Origin: Heloderma charlesbogerti
Lineage: Eukaryota > Chordata > Lepidosauria > Squamata > Helodermatidae
DNA length: 64,000 nucleotides
Assembly (NCBI GenBank): GCA_026122225.1
Contig: JANEZZ010001623.1
Coordinates: forward strand, 827,501 to 891,500
Reading direction: 5' to 3'
Position numbers and translations under genes: made by a program
The notes under the pieces: model-generated
What the model saw: only the letters and a program-made list of their open reading frames with translations
The model's database searches: none
Told to the model about the DNA's origin: nothing
Shown here: positions 34,531 to 46,132 of the stretch, piece after piece
Layout: every line of letters starts with the position of its first letter
Numbering within the stretch: the first letter of the stretch is position 1

Positions 34531-36969
34531 GGATGAGTAGCAAGCTAACTTACTGGTAGAGGGGCAGGTGTGCTATCCCAGTACAGTAGAAAGGAGTGCA
34601 TGTCCAAAAGAAGCATCCCGCTGTGGACAAATATCGGGGCGATACCGCATTACAAATGTGGAAGGCTGAGACCATGTGGTAGCATGGCACAGTTTCGGGA
34701 AAGGCACTCCATGAAGAAAAGCAATTGATAAGGCAGAGGCTATTGTGGAGTATGCTTGGAGGGACTATGATGTCAGAAGGCCCATCAAGCTGTAGCAGAG
34801 CAGAACAGCTTTCGTTACCCATTTTGCAAGTTGCTGTGAAGACATGAGGAGGCCTTTACTTAGTCTAAAAAAAACTACTTTCCAGGTTAAGAGTCTAGAG
34901 TGTCATAGTGAGCTGTTCAAAGCAGTTTGCTATCAAAGCAGTGAGTGCTATTTAGCTGCCCAAAGCCAGGCACATGGGCCACAGGTGGACATAGACTGAG
35001 CAAACCCCCTTCAGGAAAGGCTTTGTAGTATGGTGATGGGCTCAGGAAAGGCTAAAATAGCAGTGACATTAATATGGACAGAAGACATGGAGAGACCATC
35101 TGAGAGCAGTGATAAGAAGAACTAGAACACAAATGGCCAAGAGCAATTAATTGGGTCAGTGCTGAAGCCAGTGGCAAATGGGAGGAACCTGATCCACTTG
35201 GCAGCATATAAGCAGTGGCTAGAGGGCTGTCTCGATATCTGGAGGACATTGTCCAGCCTGTCTATCATGGGTGAATCTTCCATGCTGTCAAACGTAGAGT
35301 TGCCAGGCCCAGGTGTCAAATGATGCCGCTGTTGTGAGAGAGGAGGGCAGGGAAGTGTGGAAGCTACCAGTAAGTGCCATAGAACATAAGTAGCAGGGCT
35401 ATGGACTACAAGTGCTGTGGTCACTATGGTGTCACCAAGATGTATAGAGCCCCTGTGAACCTTGACGATGATCTGGGTAAAGAGGGGATGGGGAAAAGGT
35501 ATAGAGGAAATTGTTGCTCTACCTGAGGAGGGATGCAGTGCTAATTGAGATGTTGCCCATTCCCTCTCTGGTTTTTAAGGTCTGGCACTAAACATTGCTG
35601 GGGGAGGCAAAAAGGTCAATCCGTGGCTGACCCCAGTGACCAAAGATAGAGTTGATGATCCAGAGGGCGATTTGCCATTCATTCAAGGTGGAAGCTGTGC
35701 AGCTGAGACAATCTGCTAGATTGTTCTAGACTGAGATATGAATTGCCATGAAAAAGATACCCCTGGTTATGCACCAGTCCCAGAGAGCAGTAATGAGGTG
35801 CAACATTGTGAATGACCTTGTCTAGTTGTTCATGTAGAAGGCTGTCACAGTGCTGTCTGTAGCGATATGTATTGTGTAGCCCATAAGCAGCATTTTGAAC
35901 GCTTGAAGTGCCTTCGTTACCACTAAGAGCTCAAGGGCATTGATGGGTACATAAGTTTCTGCTCGGGTCCACTTTTCATGGACTTGAAGTGGGCCGTAAT
36001 ATGCACCCCATCCCATAAGGGCTGTGTCTGTGGGCACAGGGCGGAAGGCAGGTGGTTGCCTGAAGGTCACGCCCTTCAAGAAGGTGAAATGTCTTCCAAA
36101 CCAAGGAGTGACTGATGTTGCAAGGTAACCAGAGAACAAATGTTGGCGGGCACACCAGGTCTCAGCACTGCAACAGGAATCAGTGCTGTAGAGGTCTCAT
36201 ATGCAATCTTGCAAAGGAGTAACTGCCATGGGTCCAAGTGGATGTTAAATCTGTCCCACCACCGCAGTAGAAGTCTGGACAATAATGGCTACTAGCCTGG
36301 CCATTGTGTGAAACCTATCTGTGGGCAGGTAAGTGTGTGCCTTCTGTGAGCTCCCAGATCAAAGTGCTCAACCAGAAGGATCGATTTCCACCTTGCTTGT
36401 CTGGTGAAGCCTTGACAATGTGAACATAAGGCAACTACATGTCCTTTGTCTTGGCACAAGGAATGCCTGTCAGATGGTGGGTGCTTGCCCCCCATAGATG
36501 AGTGCATTTTCTGAACAGCAACTTCAACACCATAAGTCTGTGAAAGGATGCCAGCAGCAAACGTGGAGAAAAATAAACCTGCAGAACTTAAAAGGAAGGG
36601 TAAACAACAAAAGAAGAGAGGAAAACTAAGGGGAAAGTAGGATCAGCTCAGTTGCTCAGAAAATTCTAACAAGACATAAGAATTGTCCTCAAAAGGCTGC
36701 CGCTGCAGCAGTCAAAGAGCAACTGAGGGCAGGAGCCACACTACGGGGTATGCACAATAAGGGCAGGATGGGGCTTCCCACCTAAAATCCTTCAGCTCTA
36801 GAATGCTCCAAGCGAGGTTCTGCACAGGTGCAGAACCCATATACATGAATGCTCAGATGAATACTCAAAAGAAGTAGTTACAGGTCTGTACACAGAGCAT
36901 ATCTCATACATATACTCAGAAAAATGCAAGGGAAATGCTTCCAAACACAGTGAAAGGTAAATACGTCTG
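34531..36969 (-). mobile_element. DIRS-like retrotransposon remnant, minus-strand half
   Basis: Read on the minus strand: a gag zinc-knuckle-like stretch (HSLCQDKGHVVALCSHCQGF, 36292-36507), and an RNase H-like domain with TDTALMGWGAYYG, ALELLVVTKALQAF and IHIATDSTVTAFYMNN (35822-36139). The beginning of a DIRS tyrosine recombinase follows, with SSHCLYAAKWIRFLPFATG (about 35180-35260). Much of the RT is missing between gag and RNase H. Orientation is opposite to the plus half, so the region is two convergent pieces or one rearranged element. Confidence 0.65.
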
Positions 36970-37173
36970 TCAGCTCAAAAAACAAAAACAGAGCAGTTAC
37001 AAAGAGAAAGCCTAAGTGTAGGTATTTTTGGAAGTAAAAGTATGCTTCTCAACTGTTGTATCACAAACAGTTAACAAAATTATGTCTGTGTCATTCATTC
37101 ACCTTTGCAAAAAGAATGTACAGAAAGTTCTCAATCAGACTTGATGTAAAGATGTTTGTACTGATGTTAACAA
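36970..37173. repeat. DIRS-region inverted terminal repeat, right
   Basis: Inverted partner of 31409-31600. Its outer edge lies against sequence I assign to the Helitron. Confidence 0.7.
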
Positions 37174-37460
37174 ACTTGAAGAAGTTGTTGAAGACTAGGG
37201 TGAGGCATCTGAGGGACTTGCATAAGTGGTCTGAATGTGGAAGTGTATACAAAGATGCAGGTTGTTCTGTCATTGTGGAGAACTTATGTACTCTTCTTGG
37301 GGGTGATTGGCTGCATGATAGATGGAGACTTTCATATTTTACAGAAGTAGATATTCAGCCTCTATCACCTTCTACTGTACTTACAGTGTCTTCTAATGCT
37401 GTGTTTTCACTTCCAAATCAACAGCGTTTTAATCCATATACTGTTCATGAGAACCTGAGA
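37174..37460 (+). pseudogene. Helitron N-terminal region (tentative)
   Basis: A frame with NLKKLLKTRVRHLRDLHKWS, GCSVIVENLCTLLGGDW and LTVSSNAVFSLPNQQRFNPY is open between the DIRS end and a CR1 insertion. I recognise no domain. It is assigned to the Helitron only by position and strand, between the proposed ORF start and the clear Rep and helicase parts. CR1 sequence begins before the frame closes at 37709. Confidence 0.35.
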
Positions 37461-38428
37461 GAGATTGCAAAGAGCTCTAAAAGGATCTCCAACCTGGGAG
37501 AATGGGCATCAAAATGGCAAATTCATTTCAATTTAAGCAAGTGTAAAGAGATGCAAGTTGAAGCAAAAAATCCTAACTTCATGTATATACTGATGGGATC
37601 TGCGCTAGTGGTGACTGGCCAAGAAAGAGATCTTGATGTTGTGGTAGACAGCTTGATGAAAATGATGCCCCAGTGTGCAGTTACTGTGAAAAGGCAAATT
37701 CCATGTTAGACATAATTAGGAAAGGAGTCAAAATAAAACCCAAGATCATACTGCCCTTATACAACCCTATGGTGCGATCACACTTGGAATACTTTGTACA
37801 GTTCTGGTCACCACACCTAAAAGATATTGTAGAGTTGGAAAAAATACAGAAAAGGTCAGCGGAAATTACCAAGGGACTGGAGCAACTCGCCTATAAGGAA
37901 AGGTTACAATGTCTGGGGATGTTTAGCTAAGAAAAAAGATAAGGGGGGACATATTACAAGTGTATATAATTATGCATGGCGTTGGAGAAAGTGGATAGGG
38001 AGACATTTTTCTCCTAATACTAGAACCTGGGGTCATCCCATGAAGCTGAATGATGGGAGATTCAGGACAGATAAAAGGATGTGCTTCTTCACACAGTGCA
38101 TAGTTAAACTATGGAATTCACTACCACAAGATGTAGTGAAGGCCACCAATTTGGCTGGGTTGAAAAGGGGATTGGACAAATTCCTGGAGGATAAGGCTAT
38201 CACTGGCTACTTGTCCTGATGGGTATATGCTACCTCCAGTATCAGAGGCAGTATGCCTGTGTACACCAGTTGCTTGGAAACACAACCAAGAGGGTGCTAT
38301 TGCACTCACATTCTGCTTGTGGGTTTCCCACGGGCAACTGGTTGGGCACTGTGTGAACAGAATGCTGGACAAGATGGAGACTTGGTCTGATCTAACATGG
38401 TTCTTCTTATGTTCTTATAAGTGAGGGT
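37461..38428 (+). mobile_element. CR1-like LINE, 5'-truncated
   Basis: The translation follows the CR1 C-terminal order: LGEWASKWQIHFNLSKCKEM, ERDLDVVVDS, ANSMLDIIRKGVK, MVRSHLEYFVQFWSPHLKDI, ELEKIQKRSAEITKGLEQLA and YKERLQCLGMFS. It ends in the 3' sequence GGTTCTTCTTATGTTCTTAT. Stops and shifts at about 37709 and 37928 inactivate it. It separates two Helitron-assigned parts. Confidence 0.88.
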
Positions 38429-39595
38429 GAAGTTCTGCAAAAGTAGGCACATAGTAATCTGTGTATTCTGCCAGTACAGGCTTAAAATTCATTGTGGATT
38501 TTGGGATAAAGTTCTATAGTAGTGTGTTATATAGGAACAGGGTATGTCCAAAAGGGAAGCCATTCTTTGTTTTACTATAGCAGTGAAAGGTATCACAGCA
38601 TTTTTGGCATTTTTAATTGACATCTGTTTGTCAGATTTATAAGGCATGGTCTCTAGTTTTGTTGCAATGTGAGTTTAAGGGTATTATAAAGACTGGTAGG
38701 GTTGAGAAAATTAGGCAGTTTGCAAATGACTTGCAAGTTAAGCTCAAACTTTTGTTTGACACTGAAGGTAAGGATAACGATGGACCTGATGCAGAAAATA
38801 TCCATAGTAAAAATGCTGTCTTTTCTCAGTTTCAGTATGACCTTGTCTTTAAGAAGGACAAACAAGGTTTCTTTGAGTGTGTGTTAATTGTAATTTATTT
38901 ATCCTCATCAGGTCACGGTACTTCATGTGGATAAGGTTATAGGTAGGAAGGATTTGTGGCAAGAGTTAATTGGGTACCATTATTTGACGTGCAGCAATGA
39001 GGTGGAGGACAAGAGCTTGTATGTGTGTCGTCGCTACTGTTGTAAGATGCTTAACAGAGACATCCTACCTCCTCAGCGTTGTCTTAATATAGCTTTAGCT
39101 CCAGTATAATCTGAATATTTTTGAAAATGGTTTGTTTCAGTGGGTCAGTTTCAGACTGGAATTCATTTGAGAATACACAGAGTAGACATGTTTACAGACA
39201 TGTAGACAGAGTAGACAAAAACTCTCCATGTTTTTGCTTAGGGCTCTGAAAGGGAAAGTGATGTTGCTTCTTAAAGCACTTGATTACAGTTAGGAGACAC
39301 AGTTAATTTGTTTTGAGAATGTTTTGGTAAATGGAGTGGCTACAGAGAATAAGGTTATGTGGCAGCAGTAAGTTTGCTTTGGGAAAATTAGGTTGGCTGT
39401 CCTTTATTTGGAAGAGCACATTCCTTTCTGCTATGATCTGGGTGTGAATTTAGGGATTCAGTTTGATTATTTGGGGAACAAGTCGATTTTGGAGAAAGCT
39501 GAGATTTCTGGGAAGGATGTGTATGAGGAATACACTCTCCATTCTTTCATAGTAGAGATCCTGCAAATAATCCTACAGATCTCTATCAAATGAAT
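38429..39595 (+). pseudogene. Helitron middle region (tentative)
   Basis: Broken frames include KSLYVCRRYCCKMLNRDILP followed by PQRCLNIALAPV (near 39010-39108). This resembles the Cys-containing domain that precedes Rep in vertebrate Helitron proteins (a C..C, then 'PP.C.LNGL', pattern). Flanking frames (38617-38934, 39393-39593) show no known domain. Assigned to the Helitron by this motif and by order. Confidence 0.4.
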
Positions 39596-39689
39596 ACTTG
39601 GTAATATATGTGCAACTATAACAATAACAAACAAAAAAGGGGGAATAAAAAGATAAAAAGGGGGGGTTAGAGTGGGGGAAGGAAGAACA

Positions 39690-39965
39690 TATCATAGGGT
39701 AGTATCCAGTTGGGGCCTTGAGTGTGCAGTTACGCCCCAGTCTCTGCACATGCAGCCCCACCGGCCTCAGTCCACATGTAGCACTTCTGGAAGCAAGCCC
39801 TGAAACGAGCACAAATGCTAGTTTCTGGAAGAGGCGTGACCTGCCCCTTTCAAAAACAAGTGTTTTTGTTCATTTGGGGGCTTGCCCCTAGAAGTGCTAC
39901 ATCACAGTCACATGCAGACCAGGGCTGGGCACGTGTGAAAGGCCCCAATTGGATATTACCCATAA
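39690..39965. mobile_element. Palindromic MITE with GGGTAGTATCCA ends
   Basis: Left GGGTAGTATCCAGTTGGGGC pairs with right GCCCCAATTGGATATTACCC. The interior has TAGCACTTCTGGAAGCAAGC mirrored by GCTTGCCCCTAGAAGTGCTA. TA dinucleotides flank both ends, but the superfamily is not certain. Confidence 0.65.
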
Positions 39966-40370
39966 AAATGATGTTTTGTGTGCATTGGACACCACAGAGG
40001 CTTGTTAAGAAGCTGGCTAGCTCTGCCAGATGCTGGCAATGTAATGAGGACAGTGTCTCATTGAGGAATATGATGTGGTCATGTCCTATAGTGGCTTCTT
40101 TTTTGTGCTCATATAAACTTTGTCCTTGTAAAATCTGTTACAACAGGAGATGTTCATGTGCTTTTAAATTGCATCCCTGTGATGTGGGGATTAATTGATG
40201 GACAGCAAAAGTGGTCCTGAGATCCTTTACAATTGCAAAGAGACTGTAAGGATAAACATTCACCATCTATCCTTCAATGGATTGAAATTCTTACCTCCCT
40301 TCCTACAGTTGAAAGTATCTCTTACAGCTGTCAATCTTGTATCAATGCTTATTTAGATATATGGACTGCT
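39966..40370 (+). mobile_element. L1-like LINE, ORF2 C-terminal fragment
   Basis: VHWTPQRLVKKLASSARCWQ followed by CNEDSVSLRNMMWSCPIVASF fits the end of L1 ORF2 (WTP.RL, CWRC, MWW.CP). The following PSILQWIEILTSLPTVE matches the last helix-rich region. Opposite in strand to the L1 part at 41546-44075, so probably a separate insertion. Confidence 0.65.
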
Positions 40371-40690
40371 TATATTAATCTATATCAAATATGTACAAGT
40401 GTCAAATCCTTTGTACCCTTTTTTATTAAGAGTAATGTAAATGATTATTGTGTATGGATATGCTTTTGTTGCATCAGCCTTACTAAAAATAGTACATATG
40501 GAAGCTAGGGCAATTTTCCACTGGTTAGACTGTGTAGAGCATTCCAATTCCCTAGTCCATTCCTCTCTGACATTCTGAACATCTACTTCATAACATTCCA
40601 AAAGACTTCATAAACAGCTATTATAGGTTTAGCTTTCTGTAAAAACCATTTACTTCCTCCAATATATATGCAAGAAGAGAATCCAAGTAA
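40371..40690. other. AT-rich stretch, nothing assigned
   Basis: May hold the 3' untranslated part of the preceding L1 fragment; no tail or boundary is visible. Confidence 0.4.
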
Positions 40691-40692
40691 AG

Positions 40693-40787
40693 TTACGCTT
40701 GCGCAACTGCAATGGACAAACGGTTGTGCAACCCCATTATGCAACCCATTGTACAACTGCTTGCAAAACTGGTTGTGCAAGCGTAAC
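40693..40787. mobile_element. Short MITE with GTTACGCTTGCGCAAC ends
   Basis: GTTACGCTTGCGCAAC at the left and GTTGTGCAAGCGTAAC at the right are inverted repeats with one mismatch. GTTGTGCAA or close variants recur inside. No duplication was fixed. Confidence 0.55.
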
Positions 40788-40979
40788 GGGCAACTGCTTG
40801 CGGAACAGAAAGATTCGGCCAAGCTCCACTAGCACTGTCTGAGTTTGCGGAATGACACCGTTGGATACTGCCTATAGACTTTAACATATACTGTAGCTGA
40901 ATATACTGCCAAGTTGCACTAGGCAGTAAACAATACCTAGTCCACCATACTGAAAATGGTAAAAACTCATACTCTGATC

Positions 40980-41190
40980 CTGTGGAGTCAGTTCGCACGT
41001 AATGGGTTGTTCTAGGATTATCTGTGGGTTGTTTAACCCTCAAATAATGCGCAATGCCCAGTTACGCATGACATGACAAGCTGTGGCATGCCCTCTGTGC
41101 AGCTTGTATATTCAAAATGGTGGCCAGCACGTGTTGTGGAACCCAGTGTGTTAATTAAATGGCTTACCGTGATGTGCGAACGGGCCCATT
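40980..41190. mobile_element. Partial GGGTT-palindrome MITE
   Basis: Shares GTGGGTTGTTTAACCCTCA, CATGACATGACAAGCTGTGG and TATTCAAAATGGTGGCCA with the copies at 20820 and 45837. It appears truncated. Confidence 0.5.
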
Positions 41191-41210
41191 AACAGTTTTC
41201 AAGACTGGAT

Positions 41211-41312
41211 TCTCCCATAAAGGTACTTTAGTGTGGGAATATGGATCATATGGGGGTTGGACTCAGTGGTCTTATAGGCCCCTTCCAACCCTTACTATTC
41301 TATGATTCTGTG
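41211..41312 (+). mobile_element. CR1 3'-end fragment
   Basis: GGGGGTTGGACTCAGTGGTC, then CCCTTCCAACCCTTACTATT and CTATGATTCTGTGAT, the usual CR1 3' end. Only about 100 bp long, as is common for this family. Confidence 0.85.
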
Positions 41313-41545
41313 ATCAAACTACAGCTGATGGAACACTGCATGCAAAGTCTCTCTTGCTGCAAAATTGTTAATGGAGTTAATCCTTCAAAAAAAAATTCTA
41401 GATTGTAATGCCATCCAGCCAGAAAGAGGTGCCAAATAAAGTTGACTCCAAAACAACCCATGGAGGAGTATTAAAAGAAAGATGTTATTTCTTAATAATT
41501 GGTACAAGTTATTAACAAATAAGCCTGATATAAATTAAGATCTGT

Positions 41546-44075
41546 TTAATTAAATCCTCCCTCCTTGATGGGCAATTGCATCCTTTTCAGTGAAAAACGG
41601 AAGAAACCCCCTCTCCAAATAAACTTCTGAAATGCTGCATGAAGTTTTTGAAAACATGTTTGGGGAATGAATAAAGGAATACCACATAGTATGTAAATTA
41701 TCCATGGAAAGACATTCATCTTAAGTACATTAATCTTACCCCAGGTATTAAATTGAGGCCTATCTTTCCAAGTCAAGAGATATTTCTGCTAGTAACACAT
41801 ATTCAGTCAAAGCATCTGGGAAATATTTCTAGGCACCAATATGAGAAGATACTTTATCACTTCTGGAGACCATGAAACAGCCATTTAGTAACTACATTGG
41901 GTGTTTTAATACTACCTACAGGCATTAATTCAGATTTTGAGCAATTAATAGTATAACTCAAAAGTGTACCAAAGGCATCAATCAATCTTATTAATTTTGG
42001 TATAGAGTATTCTAACATACTGATGGATAACAACAAATAATCTGCGTATAAAGGCATTTTATATTCAACCAGTTCATGCACAAAACTGGAAATGTCTCCA
42101 CTCTGCCTAATTGTACACATCAAGGGTTCCAAGCACAAACCAAATATCAAGGGAGACAGAGGACATCCCTGCCTTGTGCTCTGATCCAAACAATTTTTTT
42201 TGAAAGAATTCCATTTGTCATCACTTGTGACACAAGAGGGAGAGATAAAATTCTAATCCAACTTAAAAATGCCTGTGGAAATCCAATTTTTTTCAAGGTT
42301 ACAAACATAAACTGCCAGTATAATTTGTCAAATGCTTTCTCAGCATCAAGTGAAATAATCAGAACTGAGTCCATTTTTTTAGAATTCAAAGCGATCAGAT
42401 TTGCTGCAAGCCTTAAATTATCCCTCTCCCTGTCTCTGGCAAAGAAATCCCACATGATCAGGATGCAGTCATGTATATATCACACACTGCGGTCTATTAG
42501 AGTTGATGTTAGTCTCTTAGCATCCACATTGATTAAGGAATCGGCCTATAATTTACACAGCTGGTATGGTCTTGCCAGGTTTAGAAATAACTGATATATA
42601 AGCATCATATAAAGAGACTGGTAAAGTTCCTGATTCAAAATCCTTAAATAAAGATAGACTTTTTGACTTGTAAGCTTTTCTAAGTGCACCTCATACCATT
42701 CTATAGGGAAACCATCTGGCCCTGGAGCTTTCCCATTCCTCATAGTCTCAATGACATACTTAACGTCTTCCATCCACAGAGGCTCTGCAGGTAACTCCTT
42801 TTGCTGCAAATCCAGTTGTGGAAGGACCCAATCCGAAAAGGAGTTTTTACATTCCTGTCTTGTAGCCTCCCTCTCCTTCCTGTATAGTTCAGAATAAATT
42901 TTTTGAAACCCTAAATACATATCTTTTGGGACTGTGTATATACATTATTATGCTTATCTTTACTCAGTGGAATATAATTCCGAATTGTTTGTTGCTTTAA
43001 CCAAAATGCCAGAATCGTGCCAGGGCTTTCTCCGCTTTCCCAATACCTCTGACACATGCAAGTCAATGCAAATTCTATATTAGGTGAATGTAGTCTATTC
43101 ATATTTAGCACGTTGCCTTTCTGAGAGGTCTGTGGAGGGGCAAGCTGCAAATTGACTCAATAAGGACTTTACTGTTTTATCCATGTTCTTGTCTTGTATA
43201 ACCTTTTCCTTGTAAGAAGCACATGCAATAATCCTTCCCCTCATATAAGCCTTAGAAGCCTCCCATTCAATAGCACAAAACACTATGGACCATAGTTAAT
43301 CTCAAAATATTCATTAAGTCTGGAAGTCATCTGTGTTTTCAAAATTATCAACATTAAGCAGTCAAACAGTCATGCGCCAAGTGCCAAAGGATTTAACAGA
43401 ATTAGGCAATTTAATTCCTAAATGAATGGAAGCATTGTCCAAGATAGCAATTGTATCAATATCGCATCCTGCCACACACTGACATAACAGAGAAGAAACC
43501 AAAAAATAATCTAATCTAAAACTATTTTGATGCACAGCTAAAAAAAAGGTTTCATGCCCTGAAGGATGCAACATATGCTGTGCATCAATCAAATCTAACT
43601 CAGACCATACAAGCCTTCAATGTTGAACGGATTACAGACTGAAATATGTGAGGGGGATTACTCCTATCCAAAATTGGGTCCAGAATCTCATTAAAATCCT
43701 CACAAATTATCAAATGATCATAAGTAATAGTAGGCAGGTGACTAAGGCACCCATGAAATATAATCCAAATTAGGATCATATACATTCACCATTGCAACCA
43801 CCATATTTGTAAATTTAACCACCAAAATAAGAAAGTGGATCAGATATTGCTTGTAATGCTGATATTGGTGTTCTTTTATGTATAAGTATAACCACTCCTT
43901 TAGCTTCCTTAAGAGTTTCCACTAGCATAATCTTCTCCTACCCAATCTTTGCAAAGAGGAGTTCCCTGTAACAGAGCAACATCCTTTTTAAGATTCTTAA
44001 GTTTGGAAGCACTTGTTTTTGTTCGTTGGGAGTACCCAGACCCCTAACATTCCAAGTTATAATGTTCAAAGACAT
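41546..44075 (-). mobile_element. L1-like LINE, ORF2 endonuclease to post-RT region
   Basis: Minus strand, from 44075 down: an endonuclease start resembling LECxRGLGTPNEQKQV..L..LKR, then AKGVVILIHKRTPIS and LIICEDFNEILDPILDRSN (43600-43785). The RT begins around 42700-42900 with MRNGKAPGPDGFPIEWYEVH, then SLDAEKAFDKLYWQFMF (42147-42455) and TRQGCPLSPLIFGLCLEPLM with the degraded YAD box MPLYADYLLL (41857-42189). The post-RT part is WGKINVLKMNVFPWIIYIL and FQKFIWRGG (41546-41776). Many stops and shifts are present; it is dead but nearly continuous. The KAPGPDGFP and TRQGCPLSPLIF wording places it in the L1/Tx1 group. Confidence 0.88.
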
Positions 44076-44764
44076 AATAGATTATGAACAACCAAGAGAA
44101 GAATACAACAAAAACAATTATATACCTAAAATACTTACTTACACCCACCATCCCGTCTTTGCCATCCCATTTACAACATATGCCTTACAAAAGTTTCACA
44201 CATACAGAATCCATACACTATATATACATTTGAAGGTAACCCACTGCTCCTTCTCTTATATTTCCAAAGCATGCCATCTCTACAGAACAACCCATGTACA
44301 AACAATATCACCATTGCATATTCAAAATATTGAGGACTGTACTGATGATGCTTAAAACAACAAGCCAGACAAATAAATTGACTAATAAACCTTACATTAA
44401 GAGAAGAAAGTGGAGAAGAAAAAGACAAAAATCCAGGAAGCAACGAACCAGCCAGGTCCTACCCCCTTAAATAAACAACAACAAATTAACATTAGACCAA
44501 GAAGTCCATAAGGAAAGACAAAACAATAAAGGGGAACAATGAAATATGTCAAATGGATATTGGAAGGATATACCAGTTAGTCTTTGTGAAAAGAACTGAG
44601 AGATCAGGTGTTTCCCTGACTTGTTCCCATCTGGCGTTGGTGGTTTTCATGATGCCAGGGAAAGCAAGATTTCAAAAAATCAGTATTAGAAGGGTAGAAT
44701 TTATTGTGCATTTTCAAGGTTTCATTGATATTTCTTTCAGATGTTTTGTGAAAGTGAATGTAGT
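44076..44764. other. Unassigned; may include L1 5' region
   Basis: Adjoins the 5' side of the minus-strand L1 ORF2. The AT-rich frames here look like no known ORF1. Nothing else was recognised. Confidence 0.4.
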
Positions 44765-44838
44765 TGCACCATTTATGTATGTATTTATTTTCTTGTTCAT
44801 TTTTTATGTTTCTATACAGCCCAATAGCCAAAGCTCAC
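44765..44838 (-). mobile_element. L2-like 3'-end fragment
   Basis: TATGTTTCTATACAGCCCAA and TAGCCAAAGCTCACAC are the reverse complement of the L2-like 3' hallmark (GAGCTTTGGCTATTGGGC..TATAGAAA). Confidence 0.7.
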
Positions 44839-44845
44839 ACACTAA

Positions 44846-45302
44846 GGGAGCAATCCTGTAGCTACTAGACATTCTTTAGAGGGCCATAGGATGTTTTGGT
44901 TTCTAGGATCTGAAGTCGGAACCTGGGCTCTGACCTCAGAGCCCAGAAACTGCACTCCCCGCCCCCTCGGAGCCAGCAAAGTTCTCTCTGCATTGGCTAC
45001 ATCTCCAGACTCGGAAATGGAGTGCGGAGATGGGGGGGAAAGGGATTGTCCCGGTGGAGGGGAGGAGACTGCAGAATCCACTTTACACAGCTTCCTATGC
45101 ATTTCCCAGCCTCCTTCCCTCCCCCTCTCCGAAGCCACAGCTAGACAGGCAAAATTGCATGTCTGTTGCCTGTCTAGCCAAAAAATGCAGGGCAGCCGGA
45201 GCATGGAGGTGAGGATCGCCTGTGTTCTCTGGCCGCCCTGCCATGGATACTCAGCAGCCTCCGACTTCAGAGGCTGCCAGCTCTCTCAATAGGATTGTGC
45301 CC
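44846..45302. mobile_element. Harbinger-like non-autonomous element, 457 bp
   Basis: Ends GGGAGCAATCCTGTAG and AATAGGATTGTGCCC are inverted repeats of the GGGCGCAATCCTAT type seen at 12512. The flanks are TAA on the left and TAG on the right, a probable decayed 3-bp duplication. The interior is GC-rich with further inverted segments (CTCAGAGCCCAGAAACTGCA region; GCTAGACAGGCAAAATTGCA facing TGCCTGTCTAGCC). No transposase. Confidence 0.7.
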
Positions 45303-45836
45303 TAGGTGTTGTGGATCACTTTGGAGATACAAATGTTTAAAAATTGCTGATCCTGTTAAGACCAAGGAAGCAGTTCTTCAAGCAAATTTACAGACCATTC
45401 TGTCTAATGTGTGGCACCAAAGAATGCTGGTACCACAGGCAATGCAAATTGTATTGTTTAGTTTGTAATTTGGACCCTCCAAGCTGTTTTTGTGACACTT
45501 ACTTGTGCAGGGTATGTCTGGGAATTGGCGTTGGTTCTGTTGGAATGGGTGAATGCGGACCTTTTTAATAATTTGGAAAGAAACGTCAGTAGGTAAATTG
45601 TTCTCTTGTGATCTTGTAACAACATGTATGCATATCCAATTTAGATTTAGTTTGCTGTTGCATTTCCTTGTTTCTCTCAGGACAATCCTCTATTAGGTAC
45701 AATTAGCCATTATTTCAGGTGTGTGGAATGCAAAACCTGCACTGCACCTCATATTCACATGGTACTTTCGGCTCAGGATGCACCTGTCCTAGGGCATAAT
45801 ACTAATTAGGAAGTGGCAGAGTTCAGTAATAAATGA
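45303..45836 (+). pseudogene. Helitron Rep domain, first part (HxH motif)
   Basis: Broken frames give VFVTLTCAGYVWELALVLLE followed by WVNADLFNNLERNVS (about 45480-45590). Further on comes CTAPHIHMVLSAQDAPVLGH followed by NT.EVAEFSNK (45740-45830). The pattern TLTCAE.W.EL and then a PHIH with DAPV..NT.EEV is that of Helitron Rep (HUH endonuclease) proteins. The two metal-binding histidines are codons within 45750-45758. Stops and frameshifts show it is a relic. It is split from the rest of Rep by a MITE at 45837-46132. Confidence 0.75.
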
Positions 45837-46132
45837 CTGGGTTCAGTTAACACAGCGTGACTTGTTGTGGGTTATTTAACCCATGATAAGCTGCAGTGCC
45901 ACAGGCTCCAGGTTGCATATCCAGCCCCTGGAAACTTGGATAAACCTCTAAAACAGACCATGGGTTATGTGAGGGTTGCCTAACCCTCACATAATCCATG
46001 CTCACCAGGTTCACACAACACGACAAGCCCTGAGCATGGCTTGCATATTCAAAATGGTGCCACGCATACCACAGCCTCACCATGAGTTAAATAACCCACG
46101 GTGGGCTGTTGTGTCATGCTAACCGCCCCAAT
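45837..46132. mobile_element. Palindromic MITE with GGGTTATTTAACCC boxes, inside Rep
   Basis: Starts CTGGGTTCAGTTAACACAGC and ends GTTGTGTCATGCTAACCGCC. GGGTTATTTAACCC is at 45869-45882, faced by GAGTTAAATAACCC near 46085. Rep sequence runs up to it on both sides, so it inserted after the Helitron. Confidence 0.7.

Noticed and set aside
39966..44075. The two L1 parts as a single element with a 5' inversion
   Set aside because: Twin-primed L1 copies place the inverted 5' part upstream of the 3' part. Here the order is the reverse, and MITEs and a CR1 end lie between, so two insertions are likelier.
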